Source: Photobacterium galatheae (GTDB lineage: Bacteria > Pseudomonadota > Gammaproteobacteria > Enterobacterales > Vibrionaceae). Taken from it: a DNA stretch of 64,000 nucleotides. A program made the translations under genes and the position numbers. The notes beneath the pieces are model-generated. The model saw nothing but the letters and a program-made list of their open reading frames with translations. It was not told the origin of the DNA and made no database searches. This document shows, one piece after another, positions 16,614 to 25,366 of the stretch. Location of the stretch: the NCBI RefSeq assembly GCF_000695255.1, contig NZ_JMIB01000002.1, positions 1 to 64,000 of the forward strand. The letters are read 5' to 3'. Within the stretch, counting starts at the first letter, position 1, and each line of letters begins with the position of its first letter.

Positions 16614-16628
16614 GTTGCAAAATGCAAC
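16614..16628 (+). promoter_or_regulatory. Palindromic enhancer-like motif upstream of sypH
   Basis: GTTGCA-AAA-TGCAAC is a perfect dyad. It shares the GCAAAATGCAA core with the motifs upstream of sypA and sypP. It lies 93 bases before a -24/-12 element, a fitting distance for an activator of sigma-54 polymerase. Confidence 0.45.
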
Positions 16629-16720
16629 TGCAACACAAGTCACCGAGAAGGCCGGTATGGCTCAACACCCTGCAGTACGTCCAGCGTCTATTCTGTCACA
16701 GCTTTTTTTGCCACAGAGAG

Positions 16721-16736
16721 TGGCATCAAACTTGCC
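16721..16736 (+). promoter_or_regulatory. Sigma-54 promoter of sypH
   Basis: TGGCAT-N5-TTGCC matches TGGCAC-N5-TTGCA at all but two positions and keeps GG and GC. It lies 38 bases before the ATG at 16774, which supports that start over the long N-terminal extension from 16615. Confidence 0.55.
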
Positions 16737-16773
16737 GGGATACCGTCTCCGATTGTCTGCTGCGAGACTCTGC

Positions 16774-17871
16774 ATGAGTAAGAAAGTCATCCCCGAAAAC
16801 ATACGCAAAAGCATACCCGAAACCACGCCCGCCAGATCGGCCAGCCGTCCGATCTGGCTGATTGTGGACAGCCAGACTCTGGGCGGGATTGAAACCCATA
16901 TTCAGGAATTGGCAACCGCATTAAAAGCCAGTCACTATGAGACTCAGGTCATCCTGTGGCAAGACTACGGCCAGACACACCCGCTGATCGCCAGACTGAC
17001 GGCACGCGCAGTCTCCGTATCCGTGCTGGACGGCAAACTCAGCAGCCTACTCCGTCTTGCAAAACACACTCGCCCCTTACTGATTCATACCCACGGCTAC
17101 AAAGCCGGAATTTTATGCCGTCTGCTCAAACCCTTTTTGTCCTGTCCGGTGGTTTCGACCTATCATGCCGGTGAAACCTGTCATGGCAGGCTGGCGCTCT
17201 ATGACATGGCTGACAGAGCCACGGCCTGTTTTGCCAATGCCACATTTGCCGTCAGTCACAATATTGCCAGCCGACTTTCCCGGCCATCAATCGTGCTGGA
17301 TAATTTCATCAATCATCTGAGCCAGACGGCTTCTCAGGGCCACCAAATCGCTTTTGTTGGCCGTCTCAGCCATGAAAAAGGCCCGGATCGCTTTGTTGAA
17401 CTGGCCCGGCGATGCCCGGCATTTCAGTTTGACTGCTATGGCGACGGTCCGCTCAAAACTGCGTTAGCACAAAACTGCCCGGCGAACCTGCACTTTCACG
17501 GTATGCAAGCCGATATGTCTGACATCTGGCCGAACATTGGTCTGCTCATCATGCCTTCCCGACACGAAGGGCTGCCGATGGCCGCACTGGAAGCCCTTTC
17601 GTTCGGCATCCCTGTCATTGCAACGGCGGTGGGTGCAATGAGCCGCGCGATCATCCATGACCATAATGGCTGGCTGATTTCCCCGGATGAGCCTGAAAAT
17701 CTGCATTACTGGCTGAATCACTGGCTCACACTCCCCGCCGAACAACGCATGCACATGCGCCAGCAAGCGCTCCGTTCAGTCCGGGAGCAATTTTCAGCCG
17801 AAGCCGTTCTGCCCGCATTGCTGGCACAATATTCGCTTGTCGTCAATCTGACACCAGCAAAGCTGATCTGA
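16774..17871 (+). CDS. sypH: SypH-like glycosyltransferase, GT4 family
   Basis: A 365-residue GT-B glycosyltransferase. The N-terminal Rossmann half begins at RPIWLIVDSQTLGGIETH (glycine-rich acceptor loop). The C-terminal half has FVGRLSHEKG and the nucleotide-sugar signature HEGLPMAALEAL with paired glutamates. An in-frame ATG at 16615 would add 53 residues of poor coding character that cover the enhancer and the sigma-54 element, so the start at 16774 is preferred, although its ribosome site (GCGAGA) is weak. It probably adds one sugar of the polymer repeat on the cytoplasmic face. It directly follows sypF where sypG would be expected. Confidence 0.8.
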   Translation: MSKKVIPENIRKSIPETTPARSASRPIWLIVDSQTLGGIETHIQELATALKASHYETQVILWQDYGQTHPLIARLTARAVSVSVLDGKLSSLLRLAKHTRPLLIHTHGYKAGILCRLLKPFLSCPVVSTYHAGETCHGRLALYDMADRATACFANATFAVSHNIASRLSRPSIVLDNFINHLSQTASQGHQIAFVGRLSHEKGPDRFVELARRCPAFQFDCYGDGPLKTALAQNCPANLHFHGMQADMSDIWPNIGLLIMPSRHEGLPMAALEALSFGIPVIATAVGAMSRAIIHDHNGWLISPDEPENLHYWLNHWLTLPAEQRMHMRQQALRSVREQFSAEAVLPALLAQYSLVVNLTPAKLI

Positions 17872-17956
17872 CGAAGCAGCACGAATGAACAATCAAACGG
17901 GCAACATCTGAATCACACAGTTCAATCACACAAGTGTCTTCGCACACGCAGCTGGT

Positions 17957-17972
17957 TGGCACAGATAACGCA
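17957..17972 (+). promoter_or_regulatory. Sigma-54 promoter of sypI
   Basis: TGGCAC-N5-ACGCA has a perfect -24 box and keeps GC at -12. It lies in the 201-base gap between sypH and sypI, 101 bases before the sypI ATG. V. fischeri sypI also has its own sigma-54 promoter. I found no clear enhancer motif close upstream. Confidence 0.55.
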
Positions 17973-17988
17973 TCGTCAACACTGAGTC

Positions 17989-18033
17989 TCGAAAAGATAT
18001 GTATCGAAAAGATGTGTATCAAAAAAACGCATT
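17989..18033 (+). repeat. 15-bp direct repeat in the sypI leader
   Basis: TCGAAAAGATATGTA (17989-18003) and TCGAAAAGATGTGTA (18004-18018) are tandem copies with one mismatch, followed by a diverged third (TCAAAAAAACGCATT). They lie in the transcribed leader between the sigma-54 element and the sypI ribosome site (CGGAGG). Confidence 0.7.
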
Positions 18034-18072
18034 GTAAAAACTCGCACACCCATCGACATCGGTTCGGAGGCA

Positions 18073-19347
18073 ATGATGAACAGGGAATCAAACAAAACCA
18101 AAACCATTTTGTTTGTTCACTATGGCGACGAGGGTATCCGGGGAAGTGAGCGGTGCCTGCTGAATCTGTTCGCGCATCTTGACAGACAGGCCTATACACC
18201 GGTGCTGTGGTGTAACAGCCAGGAGTTAGCGATGGCGGCCAGAGCGATGGGCGTCGCCTGCCATGCCACACCTTTTTCCTTATTACTTGGCTGGGGAAAA
18301 CCCAAGTTCCGGTTGTATGGCTGGTGGCAACTGGTTCGTGCCGGTCAGCGCTTAATTCAGTCCTACCGCGCAGACGTGGTCCACTGCAATAGCGGCGCCC
18401 CATGTCAGTGGATGCACTGGGCTGCCAGATGGTGCCAGACGCCGATGCTTGTTCACCTGCATGCCCATTATTCACTTCGGGATCGCCTTTCTCTGGGTCT
18501 CTATCAGGCCCCCTTACTGGTCGGTGTCAGCGACTATGTGCTGTCACCCTTTATGCAGGAAGGATTCTCTCCGGATCAATGCCAAATCATTCCCAACGGC
18601 CTTGATATCCAGGCGCTGGAAGCCGTTGAAGCATTTCCGTTCCGAAGCACATTGGGCATTCCCGAACATGCCATCGTTCTGGGCTATGCCGGGGCAATGT
18701 TAATGGAAAAAGGCATTGACCATTTGCTGAATGTCACCCACAGGCTGATCGCAAAAGGATACCCGGTTCATCTCGTACTGCTCGGCGAAGGACGGGATCA
18801 GCAAACATTTGAAGCGATGGCAGAAAAACTGAATATCCATGATCGCGTTCATTTCGCAGGTCAACAGGCCGATGCCATTGCCTGGATGAAAGGCGGGATG
18901 GATATTTACGTCTCCAGCGCACACTCCGAATCGTTTGGTCTGGCACTTGCGGAAGCCAGTCTGGCCGGGCTGCCCGTGGTCGTCAATCAGATTGGCGGCG
19001 TTGGCAGCGTGATCAAAGATCAGATCACCGGGCTTCTCGCCGCCACAAACAATGAAGTCGATTTACTCGCCAAAATCGAAACACTGTTGTCCGATCCGAA
19101 CCTGCGACAACGTCTGGGCGCATCCGGACAAAACAACGTGCGTGAAAACCTGACCATTGAAAAATATTGCCAGTCATTTGAAGCGCTCTACGATGTCCTC
19201 GCCAGTAACACTGACGCCTTCCCTCGCTTGCATAAAGACTGGCATCTGCGGGCCATGTCCCGGGGCATTCTGAACTTTCGTCCAAACAGACTCACCCGGT
19301 TTCAGGCACAGCGCTGGTTAGAGGAACCCTGTCATGGCGAAAAGTAA
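18073..19347 (+). CDS. sypI: SypI-like glycosyltransferase, GT4 family
   Basis: A 424-residue GT-B enzyme with N-terminal FVHYGDEGIRGSERCLLNL, central IIPNGLD, and the C-terminal donor-binding signature SAHSESFGLALAEAS with two glutamates seven apart. TTCGGAGGCA gives a strong ribosome site before ATG 18073 (a second ATG follows at once). Its 3' end overlaps sypJ by 14 bases. The order and own promoter match sypI. Donor and acceptor sugars cannot be told from sequence. Confidence 0.85.
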   Translation: MMNRESNKTKTILFVHYGDEGIRGSERCLLNLFAHLDRQAYTPVLWCNSQELAMAARAMGVACHATPFSLLLGWGKPKFRLYGWWQLVRAGQRLIQSYRADVVHCNSGAPCQWMHWAARWCQTPMLVHLHAHYSLRDRLSLGLYQAPLLVGVSDYVLSPFMQEGFSPDQCQIIPNGLDIQALEAVEAFPFRSTLGIPEHAIVLGYAGAMLMEKGIDHLLNVTHRLIAKGYPVHLVLLGEGRDQQTFEAMAEKLNIHDRVHFAGQQADAIAWMKGGMDIYVSSAHSESFGLALAEASLAGLPVVVNQIGGVGSVIKDQITGLLAATNNEVDLLAKIETLLSDPNLRQRLGASGQNNVRENLTIEKYCQSFEALYDVLASNTDAFPRLHKDWHLRAMSRGILNFRPNRLTRFQAQRWLEEPCHGEK

Positions 19348-20512
19348 CACCATCTTCATCATCGATCCCATCGCCTTTGGCGGCGGCAGCAAAAATGCGA
19401 CGGTTTCTCTGTTAAAACAGCTCCCTGCCGGGCAATTTCAATTCCGGGTGCTCACCAACGATCCGGAAAGCTGGCCACTGCCAGACTGTGAACACATCCC
19501 GCTGTGGCGTCCCCGGTGGCTGCCCGGAGGACCTCATGGACTCGGCTATCTGATGCGTCACCTGCTGACGGCTGCTGCGGGTCTCAAAGTCTGCCTGAAA
19601 TATGGCCAGCCCGCGCTCTTGCTCGGTGCGTCTGGCCCCGGGGTCGATTTTTCTCTTTTCCTGATCAAAAAGCTGACCGGCTGGCCCGTGCTGCAACTTA
19701 TTCATGGCCCTGTCGGACATTCCCGCCTGCTTGGACGAAGCCTGTCAGCGGCTGACCGAGTCTGTTTTCTCGAAAGTTGCCAGGAAAGCCTTACGGCAGC
19801 GCTTCACAAGGCTGGCTACCGATTTGCTCCCTCCCGAGTGAAATTTCTGTCGTTTACGAATGGCCTTTGCGCGGAACAGTGGCCCAGCGCCTGCCAGTAT
19901 GAACGCCCTCGCCTGCTGTGGGCCGCGTCATTACTGAAGTGGAAAGGGCTGGATCTGCTAATTGAGTCACTTGAATCACTGCCGGTTCAGCATCGACCGG
20001 AAACAGAGATCTGCTACCTCACTCCCCGGCAAACCCAATTGTCGGTGTCTGAAGCCGGACATCCGGTCGCCCGGGTTCACTGGCATGAAAACCCATTCAA
20101 CCTTGATGCTATCAGATCGCGTTCTAACCTGTTCGTTTCGACCAGTGTTCAGGAGCCTTTTGGCCTTTCCATTCTGGAAGCCATGGCCGCAGGGCATTGT
20201 GTTGTGATCCCATCTGACGGGGCTTACTGGGATTCTGTGTTAATGGATGGCATTCACTGTATCAAATACCCGCCGGGTGACTGTGATGCACTGGCTCACA
20301 CCCTGTTATGGCTGAGCCAGGACATGACAACAATTCAGCGGATTGGCACCAGAGCGCGCCAGCTCGCCGAGAATTACAGCGCGGAAACATGCTATCAACC
20401 TGTCGTCAAGGCAATCACCGAACTCTGCGCACCAACTGCCACCGATATACCCCCCAAATTGCCGCTATTCCAACGCGTGAAAGAACGAATCAGAGGCGTC
20501 AGACATGGTTAA
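19334..20512 (+). CDS. sypJ: SypJ-like glycosyltransferase
   Basis: A 392-residue GT-B enzyme of the GT4 type. The N-terminus has DPIAFGGGSKNATVSLL. The C-terminal half has LLWAASLLKWKGLDLLIES and the signature VQEPFGLSILEAMAAG. It overlaps sypI by 14 bases and sypK by 8, so it is translated from one polycistronic message. Expected to act at the inner face of the membrane on the growing repeat unit. Confidence 0.8.
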   Translation: MAKSNTIFIIDPIAFGGGSKNATVSLLKQLPAGQFQFRVLTNDPESWPLPDCEHIPLWRPRWLPGGPHGLGYLMRHLLTAAAGLKVCLKYGQPALLLGASGPGVDFSLFLIKKLTGWPVLQLIHGPVGHSRLLGRSLSAADRVCFLESCQESLTAALHKAGYRFAPSRVKFLSFTNGLCAEQWPSACQYERPRLLWAASLLKWKGLDLLIESLESLPVQHRPETEICYLTPRQTQLSVSEAGHPVARVHWHENPFNLDAIRSRSNLFVSTSVQEPFGLSILEAMAAGHCVVIPSDGAYWDSVLMDGIHCIKYPPGDCDALAHTLLWLSQDMTTIQRIGTRARQLAENYSAETCYQPVVKAITELCAPTATDIPPKLPLFQRVKERIRGVRHG

Positions 20513-21929
20513 ACTTCCCGTTCCTAAAGCGATGCAATCAATGATGTTGTATGGCATCAGTCTTGTGCTGATGAAAGGGGTTTCCCTGTTGATGCTACCT
20601 TTCATCACCCATCAGCTACCGCCCACTGAATTTGGGCGATTGGAAGTGCTGACCAGTATTGCCATGTTTGCCAGCATTATTCTGGGCATGGGGTTAAGCG
20701 AAGCGCTGTACCGTTTTGCCGGTGCTGCGCAAAATGAGCAGGATCAACGATTTCAGGCCAGTCAGGTGATGGGGATTACCCTCTGCATGGCCATCCTAAC
20801 GTTGCCCCTTGTCTGGACAGCCGCCACAGTCCTTGGCGATCTCAGCCCGACCTTGTTTTCCCGTTATGAGTTACGTCTGATGTTCACCGTCCTTGCATTC
20901 GAAAGCTGCATCGCTGTCCCGCTGGCATGGCTGAGAATGCGTGATCAGGTCTGGACGTTCTTCCTGCTGACAACAGGGAGAGCCATCATTCATGCCGGGT
21001 TGATTCTGTGGATGCTTTATGCCGGCAAGGGTGTGACCGGTATTCTTGAAGCCGGACTGATTGTGGCACTGACGCAAGCCGCGCTTTTGCTCATCATCCA
21101 GTACCGGGATACCGGCATCCGGATCCAGCGAGTCAACCGACGGGCCATTCTCAGCTACGCCTGGCCGATCATGGGCAGCGGCTTACTGGCATTTACCCTG
21201 AACGGATTCGACCGGTGGGTTTTGGCTCACTTCGCCAGCCTGCAGGATGTCGCCCAGTATGCCGTCGCCAGCAAATTTGCACTCGCCGTGGTCCTGATGA
21301 TGCAACCCTTTGGCATGTGGTGGATGCCCAAGCGCTTCGGAGTGCTGTTTGGAGAAAATGGCCGGGATCAGGCCGCCCGAATGACAACCCACGGTCTCGC
21401 CCTGCTCGGACTGATTACCGTCAGTGTCAGCCTTGTCGCCCCTGTATTCATTCACTGGCTCATGCCAGCCAGCTATGCACAGGCCAGCCGCTATGCGTTT
21501 GTTCTGATCCTCATCGCTGCGCTGCGAGAAATCTGCGAGTTGCTGAATCTCGGCGCTTTAGCGACCAAACGTACCCGCGCCCTGATGATGATTCAGGGCT
21601 TGAGTGCCATGATCGGTGTCAGTCTGATGATCCTGCTCACGCCACACTGGTCTGTCTGGGGCATTCTGACTGCGCTGCTGACCGCCCAGTTCATTCGTGT
21701 CCTGCTGACATGGCGTTTCAGTCAGGTACAGCATCCACTGCCCTTCCGCAGAAAAGCACTGGCAACCGGCGCAGTCCTGACCATGTTTGCGATGAGCCTG
21801 AGCATATTCGCGTGGAGTACGGCGACTCAGATACTGCTTGCCGGTATCGCAACCCTGATGCTGGCCGGGTGTTTTCATCATTTGCAGCTCTTACCGGGCT
21901 TCTTCAGGCAAAGGACGCTGTCACGATGA
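20505..21929 (+). CDS. sypK: SypK-like Wzx flippase
   Basis: A 474-residue polytopic protein with about 12-14 hydrophobic helices and the start of the MATE/MOP polysaccharide flippase family (LMKGVSLLMLPFITHQLPPTEFGRLEVL). Basic residues on the loops (RFAGAAQNEQDQRF) suit the usual topology. It should move the lipid-linked repeat unit to the periplasm. The stop overlaps the sypL ATG by four bases (ATGA). Confidence 0.85.
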   Translation: MVKLPVPKAMQSMMLYGISLVLMKGVSLLMLPFITHQLPPTEFGRLEVLTSIAMFASIILGMGLSEALYRFAGAAQNEQDQRFQASQVMGITLCMAILTLPLVWTAATVLGDLSPTLFSRYELRLMFTVLAFESCIAVPLAWLRMRDQVWTFFLLTTGRAIIHAGLILWMLYAGKGVTGILEAGLIVALTQAALLLIIQYRDTGIRIQRVNRRAILSYAWPIMGSGLLAFTLNGFDRWVLAHFASLQDVAQYAVASKFALAVVLMMQPFGMWWMPKRFGVLFGENGRDQAARMTTHGLALLGLITVSVSLVAPVFIHWLMPASYAQASRYAFVLILIAALREICELLNLGALATKRTRALMMIQGLSAMIGVSLMILLTPHWSVWGILTALLTAQFIRVLLTWRFSQVQHPLPFRRKALATGAVLTMFAMSLSIFAWSTATQILLAGIATLMLAGCFHHLQLLPGFFRQRTLSR

Positions 21930-23392
21930 CGAATGGAGATCTTCAGTCGCCCAGAAATCAGTGCCTGCTCGGGCTGGCATTGTGTGCTTTTTGCGGCGCA
22001 ATATGGCAATTGATCCCACACCCCCTGCTCCTGCCGGTATTCGGCCTTGCGCCGTTTGCCATCTTGTTTGTGCTGACCCGCCCCTTCCTCATGGTGCTGC
22101 TGTTTGTGGTTTTTTCTTTCTTCCGCATCCATGAAGTCTTCCCACAGCTTTACTCACTGAAAATTCCGCTGCTGCTGTCACTGGCTTCTTTGGGTGCCTT
22201 GTGCTGGCATCTGGGGATCTCGCAGCAGTATCGCGCCTACTGGCACCGGGATCTGACCGTGCTGACAACCTTCGCCGTCCTGGTTTTGATTGGCGTCATC
22301 ATGGCCGAAAACCGCGCGATTGCCCTCACATACTTTAAAGCAACTTACTGGAAAATCCTGATCATGGTCTTTGCGATCGCCTGGTTGTCCCGGACCGCGA
22401 AAGACTTTGCCCTGTCCTCTAACACAATCGCGTTTTCAGGTATGGTGGTCGGCCTCGTCGCTTTGTACAACAAAGCCAATGGGATCGGGCTGGTAGAAGG
22501 TACCCGCGTCACAATCGGGCGCGCAATCGGCTCAATGCTGGGCGATCCCAATGATCTGGCATTGGTTCTGATGTTCCCGACATCATTTGCTGTTGCACTG
22601 ATGCTGACCAAAACCATGCCGCTTTACAGCCGGTTCATCGGGCTGCTATCGACGCCTATTTTGTTCAGCGCAGTGCTTGCGACCCAAAGCCGTGGCGGTC
22701 TGCTGGGGATCCTCGCCGTCTTCGGCTTATTCGGCTACCGGCGAATGCAATCCAAAACCCTGTTTTTCTCACTCGGCGCTCTGGCGGCCGCGTTTCTCTT
22801 TCTGGCCGCCGGTATTTCAGACCGGGCTTCTGGCGGTGCCGCTGAAGAAGGTATCGATGCCTCCGCCATGGGCCGGCTGTATGCCTGGGAAGCAGCCACA
22901 AAAATGGCGGTTGCGCATCCGTTCACCGGCGTCGGGCTGGACAACTTCTATGCCAATTACTTTTTCTACAGTCCGCACTGGGACGGCCTGAACCATGCAG
23001 TTCACAGCACCTGGTTCGGGGTCCTGGCTGAAACCGGATTTCTGGGTCTCACGGTTTTTGTGACCCTGATTATTTGTCTGATACGCACAGCTTTTGTCAG
23101 TCTGGGCCGGATTGAGTCAAACCTTACACACTACGATCCTGCCGTGTATACAACGGCGCAGGCTGTGCTTGCCGGATTACTGGGAACTGTTGTGTCTGGC
23201 ACCTTTCTGACTCAGGGGTTTACCTGGCCCATCTATATTCTGGCGGCACTGGTGATTGCTGTCGGCAACTATGTGAAAACTCAGACACAACGAATGTCCC
23301 CGTCCGGCGACTCATCCCTTGCACTTTGCGAAGCGAACTGCCATCAATCCATCAAGAAACCGAAATTGCCTTTGAAAACATCCCCGAAATGA
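21926..23392 (+). CDS. sypL: SypL-like O-antigen polymerase/ligase (Wzy_C)
   Basis: A 488-residue protein with about ten membrane helices and the large periplasmic loop of the Wzy_C family late in the sequence: AMGRLYAWEAATKMAVAHP, VGLDNFYANYF and HAVHSTWFGVLAETG, containing the conserved Arg and His. The frame stays open 711 bases upstream inside sypK, but the ATG at 21926 with the ATGA overlap and the start of the membrane pattern fix the real beginning. Likely polymerises repeat units or joins the polymer to an acceptor. Confidence 0.8.
   Translation: MTNGDLQSPRNQCLLGLALCAFCGAIWQLIPHPLLLPVFGLAPFAILFVLTRPFLMVLLFVVFSFFRIHEVFPQLYSLKIPLLLSLASLGALCWHLGISQQYRAYWHRDLTVLTTFAVLVLIGVIMAENRAIALTYFKATYWKILIMVFAIAWLSRTAKDFALSSNTIAFSGMVVGLVALYNKANGIGLVEGTRVTIGRAIGSMLGDPNDLALVLMFPTSFAVALMLTKTMPLYSRFIGLLSTPILFSAVLATQSRGGLLGILAVFGLFGYRRMQSKTLFFSLGALAAAFLFLAAGISDRASGGAAEEGIDASAMGRLYAWEAATKMAVAHPFTGVGLDNFYANYFFYSPHWDGLNHAVHSTWFGVLAETGFLGLTVFVTLIICLIRTAFVSLGRIESNLTHYDPAVYTTAQAVLAGLLGTVVSGTFLTQGFTWPIYILAALVIAVGNYVKTQTQRMSPSGDSSLALCEANCHQSIKKPKLPLKTSPK
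23318..23332 (-). promoter_or_regulatory. Enhancer-like motif upstream of sypM
   Basis: On the minus strand this reads TTCGCAAAGTGCAAG, the same pattern as the sypA site (TTCGCAAAATGCAAA) and one mismatch from the recalled SypG consensus. It lies 65 bases before the sypM -24 box, inside the 3' end of sypL. Confidence 0.45.
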
Positions 23393-23397
23393 CGAAC

Positions 23398-23413
23398 TGG
23401 CACCGCCTATGCA
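23398..23413 (+). promoter_or_regulatory. Sigma-54 promoter of sypM
   Basis: TGGCAC-N5-ATGCA differs by one base from TGGCAC-N5-TTGCA. It lies right after the sypL stop and 65 bases before the sypM ATG. V. fischeri sypM also has its own sigma-54 promoter. Confidence 0.65.
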
Positions 23414-23478
23414 TAACCCTGAGACTAGCCTGATTAATGACATTGATTGTTTCAGCAATTGTGACTGCAGGAGGTCTC

Positions 23479-24249
23479 ATGTCCGTTGTGTCGGTTTATC
23501 GTGTAAAGCAATGGCTCAAATACAGTCAACACCCACTGGCAAAGCGCTTATTGCAACTTTGTCTGTGGCTGCGCCGATTAGAAATCCCTGCGCCGCGCCT
23601 GCTTTGCCTGCCGCTTTATCACGGTTGGAAAGTTGTGCTGACCTCAGTTCAAACCCTGACCCGGGTTTTCTGGTGGACGCCGCTGTTCAAAGGTCGTCTG
23701 ACGGAGTGTGGCCCGGGCTTAAACCTGTATGGCGGCCTGCCCTTTATTTCCGGTCCGCTGAAAATCACCGTGGGACATCGCTGCCGGATCTCGGGACACA
23801 CGACTTTCAGTGGGCGGGCTCATGGCTCCCGAGTGCCTGAATTGCGGGTGGGCGATAATGTCGGGATTGGCTGGCAAACCACCATTGCAGTAGGCACTCA
23901 GGTGATTCTGGGCAATAACGTCCGAATCGCCGGACGCAGCTTTCTGTGCGGCTATCCGGGTCATCCGCTTGACCCAGTCGCCCGCGCCGCCGGGCAGCCG
24001 GATACCGATTCACAAACCGGCGACATTATTCTGGAAGACGATGTCTGGCTGGGCACAGGTGTGTCTATTATGCCCGGGGTCTGTATTGGTCAGGGCACCA
24101 TTGTCGCTGCCGGGAGCATAGTGACCAAAAGTCTGCCACCGGGTGTGCTGGCAGCAGGAAACCCGGCACGGGTGATCCGTCCCTTAGCCGCCCGGCTCCA
24201 CCCTCAGTCCCAGATTCAGCCAGACGGAGAAAAAACAGATGCCGCATGA
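23479..24249 (+). CDS. sypM: SypM-like hexapeptide acyltransferase
   Basis: A 256-residue enzyme with a hydrophobic/basic N-terminus and a C-terminal left-handed beta-helix of hexapeptide repeats (VGDNVGIGWQ, ILGNNVRIAGRSF, EDDVWLGTGVSIMPGV, IGQGTIVAAGSIVTKSLPPG, ending AGNPARVI). This is the O-acetyltransferase fold that decorates polysaccharides. The start at 23479 is preceded by AGGAGG; an in-frame ATG 14 codons earlier at 23437 lacks a site. It overlaps sypN by 11 bases. Confidence 0.85.
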   Translation: MSVVSVYRVKQWLKYSQHPLAKRLLQLCLWLRRLEIPAPRLLCLPLYHGWKVVLTSVQTLTRVFWWTPLFKGRLTECGPGLNLYGGLPFISGPLKITVGHRCRISGHTTFSGRAHGSRVPELRVGDNVGIGWQTTIAVGTQVILGNNVRIAGRSFLCGYPGHPLDPVARAAGQPDTDSQTGDIILEDDVWLGTGVSIMPGVCIGQGTIVAAGSIVTKSLPPGVLAAGNPARVIRPLAARLHPQSQIQPDGEKTDAA

Positions 24250-25366
24250 TCTGATTGTCTTCGGTGAAGACTGGGGGGGCCTGCCTTCCAGTACTCAGCA
24301 TCTGATCCAACATCTTGCGCAAGACCGGCAGGTGCTTTGGATCAATTCAATTGGCCTGCGTCGCCCGGCCCTGACTTTTCATGATCTTCAACGGGCATGG
24401 GTCAAACTGTTTGCTTCACGGGAATCCGGCCAGCAAACACAGTCCGGTATACCGGTGCCCGACAAGATGCAGATCATCAATCTGAAGACGATTCCTGCCC
24501 CGCGCTCCCAATGGGAACGAAAACTGGCCGCCTGGCTGATGCGTCGTCAATTACTTCCAATTCTCAGGCAATCCAAACTGCGCGATCCCATTTTGTGGAC
24601 TTCCCTGCCCACTGCCGCCGATTTATGCGGGCAACTGAGCGAATCGGCGGTGGTTTACTACTGCGGCGATGATTTTTCTGCTTTGGCTGGTGTTGACCAT
24701 CAGACCATCTCCCAACATGAGCAAACACTAGTGCATCGTGCCGACTTCATCATGGTGGCCAGCCCGGTGCTGGCTGAACAGTTTCCGGCTTCGAAAACCC
24801 GGATTCTTCCCCACGGCGTTGATTTCTCGCGCTTCAATTCACCCGTGCCGCGGGCCGCAGACTTACCGGATGACGGTCGGCCAGTCGCTGGATTTTACGG
24901 CAGCCTGTCTGAGTGGCTGGATTATCCGCTGCTGGCTGAAGTGATCAAACGCTTACCAGACTGGCATTTTGTTTTTATCGGTCAGACGCATACGGACATC
25001 AGCCCGATCGCTGCACTCCCTCAGGTTCATCTGCTGGGCCCTCGTGCGCACGACCAGTTACCGTCCTACAGCCAGCACTGGCAAGTTTCATTATTGCCCT
25101 TTGTCGATAATGCACAAATTCGTGCCTGTAACCCGCTCAAACTGCTTGAATATCTGGCCGTCGGTCAACCCGTGGTGGCGACGCCGTTTCCTGCGCTGAC
25201 CCCGTTCCGGAAACTGATTCATGTGGCCAGAAACGCCGATGAGATGGTGCATGCAATTCAGCGCGCATACCAGCAATCTCCGGTGCCTCATCAGGCAAAT
25301 GTTGTCGCTGACCACACCTGGCAACAAAGAGCTGCGCAGGTAAGCCAATGGCTGGAGGTCCTCTGA
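24239..25366 (+). CDS. sypN: SypN-like glycosyltransferase
   Basis: A 375-residue GT-B protein. It opens with DLIVFGEDWGGLPSSTQHL, has VYYCGDDFSAL in the N-terminal half (seen in the teichuronic/TuaH-like GT branch), and a donor-site segment CNPLKLLEYLAVGQPVVATP. The start overlaps the end of sypM, and the stop shares bases with the sypO ATG (TGATG). Sugar specificity unknown. Confidence 0.8.
   Translation: MPHDLIVFGEDWGGLPSSTQHLIQHLAQDRQVLWINSIGLRRPALTFHDLQRAWVKLFASRESGQQTQSGIPVPDKMQIINLKTIPAPRSQWERKLAAWLMRRQLLPILRQSKLRDPILWTSLPTAADLCGQLSESAVVYYCGDDFSALAGVDHQTISQHEQTLVHRADFIMVASPVLAEQFPASKTRILPHGVDFSRFNSPVPRAADLPDDGRPVAGFYGSLSEWLDYPLLAEVIKRLPDWHFVFIGQTHTDISPIAALPQVHLLGPRAHDQLPSYSQHWQVSLLPFVDNAQIRACNPLKLLEYLAVGQPVVATPFPALTPFRKLIHVARNADEMVHAIQRAYQQSPVPHQANVVADHTWQQRAAQVSQWLEVL

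Noticed and set aside
16615..16773. 53-codon N-terminal extension of sypH
   Set aside because: It covers the palindromic motif and a sigma-54 element and lacks coding similarity to glycosyltransferases.
21215..21925. Long in-frame upstream extension of the sypL frame (237 codons)
   Set aside because: It runs antiphase inside sypK, has no ribosome site, and its Arg/Cys/Pro-rich content is a frame shadow. The ATGA overlap at 21926 is the natural start.
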